Notes: generated by a model not told the origin, from the letters alone. A DNA stretch of 64,000 nucleotides from Deltaproteobacteria bacterium (GCA_040223695.1 JAVKFU010000015.1:170534-234533); one strand, 5' to 3'; positions 51,266-60,722 are shown, numbered from the stretch's first letter. Numbers and translations: made by a program.

Positions 51266-53641
51266 ATGAATCCGGAAATACTACTCGCGGGAGCGGCGCC
51301 CCCATTTCTGGCCGAGATAGTGGCAATCGTCGTCGTAAGCGCCGCCGCCGCATACATATGCCAGCGGCTGGGCCTGGTTCCCATTGTAGGCTTTCTAATA
51401 GCGGGCGTATTGATAAGCCCTAACTTATCGGGCCTGGTTACGAATAGAGAATTAATAGAGGCGACCGCGGAAGTAGGTGTAATACTCCTTCTTTTCACGA
51501 TCGGTTTGGAGTTTAGTCTTGAGAAGCTGGGAAAGATTAGAAAGCTGATCTTTTTCGGCGGTGGCATACAGGTAATTCTTACTTCGTTTCTGGTCATGCT
51601 GATTCTCGCGGTATTCGGCATAAACTGGATGATAGGTATCTTTACCGGATTCCTGATAGCGTTAAGCTCAACCGCGATAGTGCTCAAGATTCTGGCCGAC
51701 AGGGGGGAAACAAATACCCCTTCGGGACAAATCGGTCTGGGTCTTCTGATTTTTCAGGACTTGGCCATAATACCCATGGTCTTGCTTGTCCCTGTACTGG
51801 GAGGGCAGGCAGGCTCCAACCAGGAGATAGTTATTGCGCTTGCGAAGGCAGCCGCGGTAATCGCGGCTGTGCTGGTTCTGGCGCGCAGATTCATGCCTAA
51901 GGTGCTTGAGATAATATCCAGGGCCTGCTCGCCCGAGATTTTTCTCCTGAGCGTAATAGCTATTTGTTTCGGGACTGCGTACTTAACCAGCCTGGCGGGC
52001 GTGAGCGTCTCACTGGGCGCGTTTCTCGCCGGTCTGGTCGTAAGCGAGAGCAGGTTTTCCCAGAATGCCATGAGCGAAATACTGCCTCTCCAGACACTTT
52101 TCAGCGCGACTTTTTTTGTCTCCGTAGGAATGCTCCTTGATATTACTTTCTTCCTCGACAATTTCGTCATGATTGCCTTGATAGTTTTTGTCGTTCTTCT
52201 AATCAAGGTCCTTACTACAGGTGTAAGCGCCGTATCTCTCGGCTACAAAATACCGGTTGCGGTTGCCTCGGGGCTGATGCTCGCTCAGATCGGGGAGTTC
52301 TCCTTTGTTCTTGAACGCGCGGGAAGGGAAGTAGGGATGTTCCCTGCCGGAATGGCCGAGACGGGCTCTCAAATATTCATCGCTTCAACCGTAATATTGA
52401 TGATCCTGACTCCGTTTCTAACTCAGTTAGGTATGAAGCTAAAAGGCCGGATGGGCGATATGGCCGACGAAAAAGGCGCGTTGGAAAAGGAATTTCAACT
52501 CAATCAGGACAATCTTCCCGATCTTCAAAACCATGTGATAGTGGCCGGTTACGGAAAATGCGCCAGAAAACTGGTGCGAGTTCTGTCGAACTCCGGAATT
52601 CCTTATATTATAACGACGCTAAGCCCTCTAGGCGCCAACGAGGCTGAGTCTCAGGGGTTTCCGGTCATACGCGGGGACGCAAGCAAATATCATATTCTGG
52701 ATTTAGCCGGAATACGCTACGCGAAGATGCTCATTATTCCCGACGATGAGCCTTCGATGGCGCACCGGATTTCCTCCGTCGCCCATAATCTCAATCCGAC
52801 TATGCTGATACTCGTAAGAACCCGGTACGCTGAGGATATGGACGACCTAAAGAGGGCAGGGGCAAGCGTGGTCATTCCGGAAGAGCTCGAAAGCATCGTT
52901 CAGCTAATCGTGAGTATTCTGCATGATTACCAGCTTCCTCTGGAGGAGATCGAAAGGCACATAGAAACCATGCGGGGCGATAATTATGCTGGTCTGGATG
53001 AAACGGAGCTGTCTGGTAAGAACAAAATAACTTGTGAGAATTTAAATGAAGACTGCCTCGATACTCGGAGGGTCATTATCAAACCGGATACGCCGATTGC
53101 GGGTAAAGCTATACGCGATTTAAATCTCGAAGATTACGGAATTACGCTTGAAGAGATCAAGCGTGACGGGGAAAAAATAAACCCGGCTCCGGACCTCTTC
53201 TTTGAACTGAATGATCAGATACTTTTTTCGGGATCCGCACAAAGCTTCTATGAATTTTCCTCTCTATTAAGCTCGCCTGATTTAGAACTCGCGGACTCGG
53301 CGGAAATTCAAGATTCAGCAGTGAGAGACGCACCCTATATTAACACCGAGGAGTTTGTACAACCTCCTTCTGATATCGATCCCGCCAAATGCAAACATGC
53401 CGATAAAATGAGAGCTGTAGTTCCGAGTGCGGCGGGGTGTGAGGAATGTATCAAAACCGGCGACAGATGGGTGCACCTCAGGATTTGCATGACGTGCGGG
53501 CACACGGGATGCTGCGAGTCTTCTAAAAACAAGCACGCGCTCGGACATCATCACGAAACAGGCCATCCTATTGTGAAGTCTCTCGAACCCGGGGAAGACT
53601 GGGCCTGGTGTTACGTTGATAAAAACTATGTTAATGGATAA
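51266..53641 (+). CDS. Kef/YbaL-type cation/proton antiporter with TrkA domains and a C-terminal UBP zinc finger
   Basis: The product is 791 residues. About twelve membrane segments (to about 400) have the CPA2 motifs (LLFTIGLEFS, FLIALSSTAIVLKILADRGE, FQDLAIIP). A TrkA-N Rossmann domain follows at about 421-540 with NHVIVAGYGKCARKL, where the third glycine of the nucleotide loop is Ala. A TrkA-C domain lies at about 596-658. Residues about 708-785 form a UBP-type zinc finger: CKHADK, CEEC, CMTCGHTGCC and an array of His (HALGHHHETGH). Kef proteins export K+ with proton entry under thiol control. The zinc finger is an unusual regulatory addition that binds C-terminal tails of ubiquitin in eukaryotes; its bacterial ligand is unknown. 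Confidence 0.88.
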   Translation: MNPEILLAGAAPPFLAEIVAIVVVSAAAAYICQRLGLVPIVGFLIAGVLISPNLSGLVTNRELIEATAEVGVILLLFTIGLEFSLEKLGKIRKLIFFGGGIQVILTSFLVMLILAVFGINWMIGIFTGFLIALSSTAIVLKILADRGETNTPSGQIGLGLLIFQDLAIIPMVLLVPVLGGQAGSNQEIVIALAKAAAVIAAVLVLARRFMPKVLEIISRACSPEIFLLSVIAICFGTAYLTSLAGVSVSLGAFLAGLVVSESRFSQNAMSEILPLQTLFSATFFVSVGMLLDITFFLDNFVMIALIVFVVLLIKVLTTGVSAVSLGYKIPVAVASGLMLAQIGEFSFVLERAGREVGMFPAGMAETGSQIFIASTVILMILTPFLTQLGMKLKGRMGDMADEKGALEKEFQLNQDNLPDLQNHVIVAGYGKCARKLVRVLSNSGIPYIITTLSPLGANEAESQGFPVIRGDASKYHILDLAGIRYAKMLIIPDDEPSMAHRISSVAHNLNPTMLILVRTRYAEDMDDLKRAGASVVIPEELESIVQLIVSILHDYQLPLEEIERHIETMRGDNYAGLDETELSGKNKITCENLNEDCLDTRRVIIKPDTPIAGKAIRDLNLEDYGITLEEIKRDGEKINPAPDLFFELNDQILFSGSAQSFYEFSSLLSSPDLELADSAEIQDSAVRDAPYINTEEFVQPPSDIDPAKCKHADKMRAVVPSAAGCEECIKTGDRWVHLRICMTCGHTGCCESSKNKHALGHHHETGHPIVKSLEPGEDWAWCYVDKNYVNG

Positions 53642-53750
53642 TAAAAAAGGTTCGGAGTTTGGAGCAGCAAGTCGATTGCTCTTTTCATCTCCCGAACCTA
53701 TTAATCAGTCCGTTTATAATTCACAATTCGACTTGGCGCTAATTGTAATA

Positions 53751-53825
53751 TGGAGCCGACGTGGAGATTTGAACTCCAGACCTGCTCATTACGAGTGAGC
53801 TGCTCTACCGCTGAGCTACGTCGGC
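53751..53825 (-). tRNA. tRNA-Thr (anticodon CGT)
   Basis: On the minus strand the 7-base acceptor stem is GCCGACG with CGTCGGC. The anticodon loop reads CTCGTAA, giving CGT, which decodes ACG threonine codons. D and T arms are complete, the discriminator is T, and CCA is encoded. The length is 75 bases. Confidence 0.95.
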
Positions 53826-53942
53826 TTAGGGGAATTATTATATTATAGATTCCGGGTAAATCAACGGATAAAAAGACTCCTGAATGTCACACGGTAACGC
53901 CTAATTGTTGCAGCCGATTCCCCGCTATAAGGGCGCAGTTAG

Positions 53943-54986
53943 CTATGTTCGCCTAAAGAGTTTATTATATGTCCTTACAATCTTGCTAAGCAAGTTCAGT
54001 CCCCAGGAATATAGCCCCAGCATCAACATAACTCTCCAGGAGAATCGTCTTAATATGCTGGGTACTTTCCTTCCTTTTGACACATCGAATATCTTTGATG
54101 CATCTGTGTTCGTAAGGAAGCTTGTTATATAGGAAAAGGAAGAGCTGGAATCGATAATAAGATAATCACATTCTGCAAGCAGGTATAAATCAATGAGTGA
54201 TTCGACACCGCTCGTCATTGGATCCGGACAGTTTCTATTGTCGTGAATGCGTGATCCCGGTCCCGGGTACCAATGCGGGGTTGTAATAACTCCCGGGTAA
54301 TTCTCTTCGAACATTTTTTTGATCTGGATATTATCGGTTGCAAGGAATATCTGCAGGTTGGTTTCGTGTTTCAAAAGAGTGTTGAGTTTATCAAGTATTG
54401 GAAACAGACTAGCCCTGTAATCCGAGTAACGGATGTGTACGCCGACAGTTTTCCCTCTGAATTTTTTGTTTTTTAAATTTGTGACCATGTTATGAATCCG
54501 TGGTTGAAGTAAAAGGTCTTCCCGCAGTAACATCCTTAAAATCTCTTCCTTGCTCATCTGTATTAACTCATCGTAAGAACCCTTAAAATGGCTCCTCAGA
54601 AGGTTTACATGTTCGTGGTAGGACCACATTACCAAAATATCTTCGTCATAATCGAGCCTCCTTAAATCTATTGAGGTTTTTTGCCTGAATTCCTTGATAC
54701 TGTTATGGTCTCTTCGCATAGTGGCTACAGACTCATTTAGTCGGTTTTGCCAGACTGACGGGCATACGGTGCCTGTTGCCGGAATTTCATCCATTGAGCC
54801 GCTTGATTCACAGAGAAAGAATTGAGGAAACGCGTTGAAGCCGTTATTTGAGTATGTAGAGTCGCTCCAGTCCACGATTAATCTCCTGTCGCTAAGACGC
54901 GCGTACAGAATTCCGGTCAGAGCTACGAGCATTCGATTGCCTAACCCGGCCACGCCTTTTACGATGAGAAATTTATCCCGGCTCAT
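53943..54986 (-). CDS. NodZ/FUT-like alpha-1,6-fucosyltransferase-fold protein
   Basis: The product is 347 residues. The signs are the opening FLIVKGVAGLGNRMLVALTGILYAR and the central GVHIRYSDYR loop, both seen in NodZ/FUT8-type (GT23) and related GT-B fucosyltransferases that use GDP-fucose. A C-terminal basic segment with hydrophobic helix may tether it to the membrane. The donor and acceptor are unknown here. It belongs to the surface-glycan region by position and is AT-rich. A tRNA-Thr gene separates it from the antiporter. Confidence 0.65.
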   Translation of the reverse strand: MSRDKFLIVKGVAGLGNRMLVALTGILYARLSDRRLIVDWSDSTYSNNGFNAFPQFFLCESSGSMDEIPATGTVCPSVWQNRLNESVATMRRDHNSIKEFRQKTSIDLRRLDYDEDILVMWSYHEHVNLLRSHFKGSYDELIQMSKEEILRMLLREDLLLQPRIHNMVTNLKNKKFRGKTVGVHIRYSDYRASLFPILDKLNTLLKHETNLQIFLATDNIQIKKMFEENYPGVITTPHWYPGPGSRIHDNRNCPDPMTSGVESLIDLYLLAECDYLIIDSSSSFSYITSFLTNTDASKIFDVSKGRKVPSILRRFSWRVMLMLGLYSWGLNLLSKIVRTYNKLFRRT

Positions 54987-55230
54987 ATATTGATACTGTT
55001 TCAGACGGCATTAAAGAAATCGGATTATCAGGAAATTATCGAATCCGGTTATCTATTTTACCGGACGCGACGATTCATGACTATGAGGGCTGATTAATTA
55101 AATCTCAAGGAAATATATCAACCTTTTATATTGAGTATGTGAAAACTTGGGTAACTTCTGAAAATGCATCTCTACTCGTTCTATGTGATTATGCGAAAAT
55201 ACTCGGTCGGTTCGGGCCGGACATTTAAAA

Positions 55231-55887
55231 TTATTTACTCTCACAGGTCCAGCGGTAGCTGTAAGACAACCTGTACCGGTTGTCGTCCTTGTCCCTTTCA
55301 TGACCGCATACTACAGAGGCGTCCAGCTTCAATCCGTTTCCTTCCTCGGTTATGATGAATGTGTACTGAGGGCTGCAGCTGCCGTCACACCTTTTATAAA
55401 GGTCCTCACCGTCGGTCCCCTTGCCTCTGGAGAAGTCGGCAAACCAGTCCTCTACTTCCCCCATAGAGCTGAACTGCTTGTTATAGCTAAAAGGATTCTT
55501 CTCGGTTTTATTCAATAATTCCTGGCACTTATCGTAGTCCGGGTAATCGGTCACGAACTTGTTCGGTATGGATTTAAAGACGATATCAGGCTTCTCGGCC
55601 AACCGACACCCCGATGGGCATAAGTCCTCCGGTTTATCCCCGCCGGACAGGTTTTTCTCCGCTTTTTCCAGCATTGACGATGATTCGTACTTTATAGATC
55701 CGGGCTTGTTTCTCTCATTGGCGAAAAAAGACGCTGTAGCCAGTGTCGAGTCTTCTGAAACATCCTTTGTCGCGGACGAGCATTGACCCGTCTCATCCGC
55801 CGCCCCGGTTGAATTCGCGCGAAACAGAAAAGCTACTGTCACGATTACTAATATTATTGACAATCCCGCTTTAAAGGCTTTTTTCAT
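55231..55887 (-). CDS. Secreted cysteine-rich protein of unknown function
   Basis: The product is 218 residues with a hydrophobic N-terminal segment (about 10-24) as signal or anchor. The mature part holds eight cysteines (QCSSAT, LCPSGC, DKCQEL, RCDGSC, VVCGHE, WTCESK), probably forming disulfides. A region with CRLAEKPDIVF and a final strand-rich part are the only other features. No family is recognised. No ribosome binding site is notable. Confidence 0.65.
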   Translation of the reverse strand: MKKAFKAGLSIILVIVTVAFLFRANSTGAADETGQCSSATKDVSEDSTLATASFFANERNKPGSIKYESSSMLEKAEKNLSGGDKPEDLCPSGCRLAEKPDIVFKSIPNKFVTDYPDYDKCQELLNKTEKNPFSYNKQFSSMGEVEDWFADFSRGKGTDGEDLYKRCDGSCSPQYTFIITEEGNGLKLDASVVCGHERDKDDNRYRLSYSYRWTCESK

Positions 55888-56224
55888 GGTTTCCCCTTGT
55901 CCGGAAATCGAATTAATATCGAATGTCCCTTAAAATCTGAATCACTATACCTGAGTTATGGATGGTTAAAAATATTTATCGTAAAATAAGATACGATAGG
56001 CGGATTTCCGAGACGCATCGAAATAATATAGACTACTCGAATACACTCGATCCGGGGTCGATTTATAGCGTCTTAAAATCCCGCTGCCCGAGATAGACAC
56101 CTGTTCTGGATAGTAATTCCGAGCCGATTCGGGTTTGTCGAAATCCTGCTTGTGTTGTTATTCAACATATGATAATTTGTTGTGTGGGGATGGGGCCTTT
56201 TTATTTCTTACACAGAGAAATTAT
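55888..56224. other. Intergenic region before minC
   Basis: The region is mostly AT-rich. An open frame runs into minC from 56135, but its 30 extra codons have many cysteines and no ribosome binding site, so it is not counted. GATAAT at about 56168 could be a -10 element of the min operon, but no -35 is convincing. Confidence 0.5.
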
Positions 56225-56839
56225 ATGGGAATAGTGGTTAAGGGCATGACGGTGCCGGCCTTGCTTGTAAAATTGGACGAAAATTTGTCTGTTGATGAGA
56301 ATATCGCAGAGATAAAGGCAAAGCTGAGCAGCGACTTTTTCAAAGGTTCATTGACAGTGATCGATTTTGAAAGCGCTAATATATCCGATGAAAACAGGAA
56401 AAAGATAGAAGACGCCGTCAGGGATTCCGAAACCCGCTTCCTGGGCTACAAACCCTCTCTCAAGCTGGACAAGAAGTCAGAAAACGCGCCTCCTCTGCCC
56501 GGACAGGAAAGCCGTACCGTAAAGGTTATAAACAAGAATTTGAGAAGTGGGCAAAATGTTGAGCACGACGGCGATGTGCTGATAATAGGGGATGTAAATC
56601 CCGGCTCTTATGTCACCGCATCCGGGAACATCATCGTGATGGGCACGTTAAGCGGTATCGTTCATGCGGGTGCGGGAGGGGACGACAGCGCTGTAGTGAT
56701 TGCCCTTAAACTGAAGCCTCAACAGTTAAGGATTGCCAGGTGGATAACGAGGTCTCCTGACGAATCCGAAGACCCTGAGTACCCTGAAAAGGCCTATATC
56801 AGAAACAATCAGATGTTAATCGAAAAAATTAGAAGCTGA
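56225..56839 (+). CDS. minC: Septum-site determining protein MinC
   Basis: The product is 204 residues. The N-terminal alpha/beta domain (about 1-100) inhibits FtsZ; the C-terminal beta-helix (about 105-204) has the motifs RSGQNVEHDGDVLIIGDVNPGSYVTASGNIIVMGTLSGIVHAGAGG, which dimerises and binds MinD. ATG 56225 gives the normal start MGIVVKGM. The gene order minC-minD-minE on one strand places it 14 bases before minD. Confidence 0.93.
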   Translation: MGIVVKGMTVPALLVKLDENLSVDENIAEIKAKLSSDFFKGSLTVIDFESANISDENRKKIEDAVRDSETRFLGYKPSLKLDKKSENAPPLPGQESRTVKVINKNLRSGQNVEHDGDVLIIGDVNPGSYVTASGNIIVMGTLSGIVHAGAGGDDSAVVIALKLKPQQLRIARWITRSPDESEDPEYPEKAYIRNNQMLIEKIRS

Positions 56840-56853
56840 GGGGTAAGTAAGTT

Positions 56854-57636
56854 ATGTCTAAAGTAATTGTAGTTACATCGGGAAAGGGAGGGGTAGGGAA
56901 GACAACTGTAACGGCAAACCTCGCCGCGGCTCTGGCTTCCACGGGCAGCAGGGTTTTAACGATTGATGCGGACATCGGACTCCGAAATCTTGACATGATT
57001 TTGGGTTTGGAGAACAGGATTGTTTACGATATCGTGGACGTCGTCGAGGGTGTAATACCGCCTGAGAAGGCTTTTGTTAAGGACAAAAGAAGCGAGTCGC
57101 TTTATCTTTTGCCCGCCGCGCAGACGAAAAACAAGGAAGCCGTCAGCGGAGAGCAGCTCATTGCGATAGTGGAAAGAATTACATTTAATTTTGATTTTAT
57201 ATTCATCGACTCCCCGGCCGGAATAGAGGGAGGTTTCAGGACCGCGGCCGCTCCTGCGCAGGAAGCGCTCGTAGTTGTTAACCCGGAGGTCTCCTCGGTA
57301 AGGGACGCCGACAGGGTTATAGGGCTTCTTGAGTCAATGGGTATAGATAAGCTCAATCTGATCGTAAACAGGATAAGGCCGCATCAGGTAAAGAAAGGCG
57401 AAATGCTGTCGGTTGAAGATATCGAAGAGGTATTGCGTATAAAAAAGATAGGGATAATCCCCGATGAGGAAAAAATGGTGGATTACACCAACAAGGGCGA
57501 GCCGATAGTATTATCTGACAATTCAAACGCCGGACATGCCCTGATGAATATAGCGAGAAGACTGCTCGGTGAGGATGTGCCGTTTACCGAACTGGATGAT
57601 AGAAAAGGATTTCTAAGCAGACTCTTAGGGGGTTGA
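56854..57636 (+). CDS. minD: Septum-site determining ATPase MinD
   Basis: The product is 260 residues. The deviant Walker A GKGGVGKTT (with the signature Lys) is at about 10-18, switch regions contain DADIGLRNLDMILGLENRI and FIDSPAGIE, and the C-terminus ends in an amphipathic helix (FLSRLLGG) that binds the membrane. MinD recruits MinC and is released by MinE. It starts 14 bases after minC and ends 3 bases before minE. Confidence 0.97.
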   Translation: MSKVIVVTSGKGGVGKTTVTANLAAALASTGSRVLTIDADIGLRNLDMILGLENRIVYDIVDVVEGVIPPEKAFVKDKRSESLYLLPAAQTKNKEAVSGEQLIAIVERITFNFDFIFIDSPAGIEGGFRTAAAPAQEALVVVNPEVSSVRDADRVIGLLESMGIDKLNLIVNRIRPHQVKKGEMLSVEDIEEVLRIKKIGIIPDEEKMVDYTNKGEPIVLSDNSNAGHALMNIARRLLGEDVPFTELDDRKGFLSRLLGG

Positions 57637-57639
57637 TCT

Positions 57640-57891
57640 ATGTCATTACTCGATTTCTTCAGACGAAAAAAATCTGCTAATCTGGCGAAAGAAAGACTCA
57701 GAATGGTTCTCTCATACGAAAGGAAGGATCTTCCTACCAATTTTACGGACACGCTGCAGAAGGATCTTATCCAGATATTTGAGAAGTACCCGCAGTTCAA
57801 TTTATCCAACATAGAAATTAACGTGAATCAGGGAAATAACAGAGACGAGCTTTCCATATCGATCCCCTTTGTCGATCGTAGTCACAGCTAG
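57640..57891 (+). CDS. minE: Topological specificity factor MinE
   Basis: The product is 83 residues: an N-terminal membrane-targeting and MinD-binding helix (LLDFFRRKKSANLAKERLRMVLSYER), then the dimerisation strands (about 45-80, LSNIEINVNQ and ELSISIPF). Presence of minE implies pole-to-pole oscillation rather than a DivIVA system. It completes the min operon. Confidence 0.94.
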   Translation: MSLLDFFRRKKSANLAKERLRMVLSYERKDLPTNFTDTLQKDLIQIFEKYPQFNLSNIEINVNQGNNRDELSISIPFVDRSHS

Positions 57892-58189
57892 GAATACGTT
57901 TCCTGAGAGCGTTCACAATTAAAATATATGTATAGGGGAACATTTTATTTTAACCGGGATATTAATTACCGGGGCTTGTTTATCCGCAGGTCTCCACAAG
58001 AAGGGACTCTGCCGGTGCCACGGCTTCACCATTACTGCTTCTTCGCTTCTCCTCATCATAACCGGCGTGGAATGTTACGGATTCGTTCCTGCAGGTAATT
58101 GCCGGCCCGCCCGAAACTCTGGCCACCCGACTGTTTCCATCATCCTAACCAGTCAGGCGGGCGCGGTGGTAAAGATTTGAAAATCCGGC

Positions 58190-58516
58190 TCAGTACACGC
58201 AGGACTTGGCCAGTTCATCATTCTTGCTTGCGTATATGTGAACGCAGAAAGGCTGCATAAGCGCTCCTCTTGCCCTGTCTTCTATAGTGTTGGCAAGCTC
58301 CGCCGCTCTTCCGCTCTGGCTGGATGGTATCTGCACCCACATGGAAACGGGAGATTCCCATTCGACGGCCCTGAAAGTCTTTAACTGCGAAATGATTGTG
58401 GTGAAATGCTTCTGCGAGGGTGTAAGCGGAAAATACTGGCTTAATGCATGGCTGTTCATCGTGAACAGGCCGAGGGAAATCGTTAAAGCTAGTGCAAGGG
58501 ATTTAATAATTTTCAT
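58190..58516 (-). CDS. Small secreted protein
   Basis: The product is 108 residues with a signal peptide (hydrophobic 5-20, cleavage near ALS at about 25). The mature part contains two cysteines near the end (FCVHI, SCVY). No family is recognised. GGGGGAGG is just in front of the ATG at 58516, a strong ribosome binding site. The 298-base gap downstream towards minE has GC-rich pairing segments at 58105-58111 and 58156-58162, too far apart to be a clear terminator. Confidence 0.65.
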   Translation of the reverse strand: MKIIKSLALALTISLGLFTMNSHALSQYFPLTPSQKHFTTIISQLKTFRAVEWESPVSMWVQIPSSQSGRAAELANTIEDRARGALMQPFCVHIYASKNDELAKSCVY

Positions 58517-58642
58517 CCTCCCCCTCCTTTAATGGAATATTCTTTCTGCATTCGATAAATATTTAACCCGACTCGGAAATAAATGTCCAGTAGATCCGGA
58601 CAATTGATTCAACTTTTTAAAGCTGTGCTTTAAGTAATACTC

Positions 58643-59404
58643 CTACTTGGCGATCCATCCGCCGTCAACCGAAAGCATGTTGCCGGTCATGAATCCCACA
58701 TTATCGTCGCACAGGAATAATACCGAATGTGCAATTTCATCCGCCGTGCCGAATCTCCCCATCGGATGAAAGGATTTGAACAACTCTTCCGCTCCTCCCC
58801 TGTCCGGCATTGAGTCTAGCAGTCCGTCAACCATGGGTGTCTCAATAGTGCCGGGGCATATCGCGTTCACGCGTATTCCCTGCTCGGCGTACTCAAGCGC
58901 CATGCTTCTGGTGAGCTGAGTTACCGCGCCCTTGGTAGCGTTGTAGGCGGCTACTCCGGGAACGGCTTTCAGGCCAAGCACAGAGGAATTATTCACAATG
59001 CATCCGTAACCCTTCTCGAGCATGTGCGGGATCGTGAACTTGGACATAAAGAATGTTCCCTTCACGTTTATGTTAAAGATGTTTTCCCATGCTTCGGTCT
59101 CCGTTTCGTGTGTTGACCCTGTAAAAAGAATGCCCGCATTATTAAACAGGATATCGATCTTTCCATATTTATTAATCGTGTAATCCGCGGCCTCTTTACA
59201 ATCGCTTTCCTTCGATACATCGCTTACCAGATAGTCCATATCAAGACCTTTCTTTTTGGCCTCTTCTACCACTGCCTGAAGCGTCTTTTCCGTCCTGCCC
59301 GTGATGACCACTTTGGCCCCTTCCTCCGCGAATAATAACGCGGTTGCTTTTCCCAGCCCCAGACTTCCCCCCGTAATAAGAGCTACTTTATCTTTCAGCT
59401 TCAT
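58643..59404 (-). CDS. Short-chain dehydrogenase/reductase
   Basis: The product is 253 residues of the classical SDR family. The cofactor motif is TGGSLGLGKA at about 11-20, NNAG is at about 88-91, the catalytic Ser is in NNSSVLGLK and the YxxxK in YNATK. C-terminal ETPMVDGL and SVDGGW are typical. Substrate unknown; the residues after strand 2 (ITGRTEKTL, with Arg following Gly) suggest NADP preference. Confidence 0.9.
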   Translation of the reverse strand: MKLKDKVALITGGSLGLGKATALLFAEEGAKVVITGRTEKTLQAVVEEAKKKGLDMDYLVSDVSKESDCKEAADYTINKYGKIDILFNNAGILFTGSTHETETEAWENIFNINVKGTFFMSKFTIPHMLEKGYGCIVNNSSVLGLKAVPGVAAYNATKGAVTQLTRSMALEYAEQGIRVNAICPGTIETPMVDGLLDSMPDRGGAEELFKSFHPMGRFGTADEIAHSVLFLCDDNVGFMTGNMLSVDGGWIAK

Positions 59405-59557
59405 TTCTAAGTTACTCCCCTGTGTATGGATTTAATCATGAAGTATAAATAAAAGGCCCTTTCTTATCAAGAAATCAGATGTTTGGTAGTGGGCAAGATT
59501 CAAAGTAAAACTGAAATATCTTAAATCCGGGATTAACCGGAATTTCACCTGCATCGA

Positions 59558-59585
59558 CCCCGTTTAAGAAGTAAAGGGGCTTTTT
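59558..59585 (+). terminator. Terminator-like hairpin with no gene upstream
   Basis: CCCC-G-TTTA pairs with TAAA-GGGG around a short loop, with one bulged G, followed by CTTTTT. The nearest plus-strand gene upstream ends far away (57891), so the hairpin would end a non-coding transcript or an unseen small ORF. Confidence 0.4.
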
Positions 59586-59705
59586 AGTTTAGCCGACCTC
59601 CGGGAACGAATACTATCCCGTTTCCAACCATATCTTATCTTATAAACCCCGCCCGTCCCGAGTCCGATCGAAGGGCGCATTCCTCCCCGTCAGTCTGAGA
59701 AATAT

Positions 59706-59719
59706 TTCACTTAAGTGAA
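59706..59719. promoter_or_regulatory. Perfect 14-base palindrome
   Basis: TTCACTTAAGTGAA reads the same on both strands. It lies in the large gap with no neighbour closer than about 300 bases, so its target is unclear. Confidence 0.35.
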
Positions 59720-60248
59720 TGTTTCCGGGACATACTTCCCTTAATCAAAATCTTTCAGAATCCCGACTTTGAAAAATTTTCCTTTGTTTTTATTCCCTTC
59801 AGGGGGAAGGTCAGGATGGGGTGTATACGTGTACTGCTCCCTTTTCGTCAAGCACAAGATGATTTGAAACTATTAACTAGGCAGCGGTGCTCAGCGTCCT
59901 GATGACCTGGTATCTGCATTTTACTTTTCAAGATAATACACAGCCTGCCTGAAAAACAGCATTATTCTTAATTTACGGAAACAATTTCTTAAGGAGCGGA
60001 TTGGACTTTATCGGGGTAACCTGTGTTAACTAGTGGTGTATTGGTATTTTCACTACGAAATTCTAGATGCCCAACCACTGGATTTTTCAGTTATTCTAAA
60101 CTCGAAATTCCCTGCGCTAGATGTTATTATCTCAGGTGTCTGCTTATATAATCCGTTTGGGCAGCTTATCTAATCAAGATTTAAGTTAGATTCACCCTTT
60201 TCCGGGTAAATAACTTTAAGCAGGAATTATTTCATACGGAGGTTCCAT

Positions 60249-60683
60249 ATGAGTAAGGGAATCGAGACTGGCGATACCGTTACATTCAATTATGAGGGAA
60301 AAATTGAAGACGGCTCCACTTTTCGTACTTTCGATGAAGAGCCGTTTGCCGTCGAAATCGGCTCGGGAAGTCTGGTAAAGGGTCTGGAGGAAGGACTACT
60401 GGGGATGGAGGCGGATCAGGAAAAAGAATTCACGGTATCGCCTGAAAATGGATACGGAGTCGAGAATCCGGAGTTGGTGCATACCGTAGAGGCAAAATTG
60501 TTCGACGACACGGATATTACCCCTGAAGCGGGAATGATTCTCAAAACGCCTCACGGGAATTGTCACGTCGTTCAGGTGCAGGACGATAAGATTAAAATAA
60601 GCTACAACCATCCGCTCGCGGGGCACACGCTTCACTATAAAGTCAAAATAATAAATATAGAGAAAAATAAATCCGGTTCCTGA
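60249..60683 (+). CDS. SlyD-like FKBP-type peptidyl-prolyl isomerase
   Basis: The product is 144 residues. The FKBP core (GDTVTFNYEGKIEDGSTFRT) is interrupted by an insert-in-flap domain (about 70-120). The segment YNHPLAGHTLHYKVKI at about 117-132 is the SlyD signature. SlyD proteins combine prolyl isomerase and chaperone activity; the metal-binding histidine tail of E. coli SlyD is missing here. GGAGG precedes ATG 60249. Confidence 0.9.
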   Translation: MSKGIETGDTVTFNYEGKIEDGSTFRTFDEEPFAVEIGSGSLVKGLEEGLLGMEADQEKEFTVSPENGYGVENPELVHTVEAKLFDDTDITPEAGMILKTPHGNCHVVQVQDDKIKISYNHPLAGHTLHYKVKIINIEKNKSGS

Positions 60684-60722
60684 ATCGAAAGCGAGCGGCC
60701 CGCCAGGGTTATAAAATAGTGC

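Larger units (their letters stand above)
59405..60248. other. 844-base intergenic region with a terminator-like hairpin
   Basis: This is the largest gap in the window. No open frame of coding character was found on either strand. It contains the hairpin and T-run at 59558-59585, a 14-base palindrome at 59706-59719, and AT-rich stretches near 59940-60010. The 3' end carries the GGAGG of the PPIase gene. A small RNA could lie here, but no promoter is clear. Confidence 0.55.

Noticed and set aside
53616-53798. A 60-codon frame crossing into the tRNA-Thr gene
   Set aside because: It runs through the tRNA on the opposite strand, so it is a shadow.
58105-58162. GC-rich inverted pairing downstream of minE
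   Set aside because: The 7-base arms are 44 bases apart with no T-run, too weak to call a terminator.
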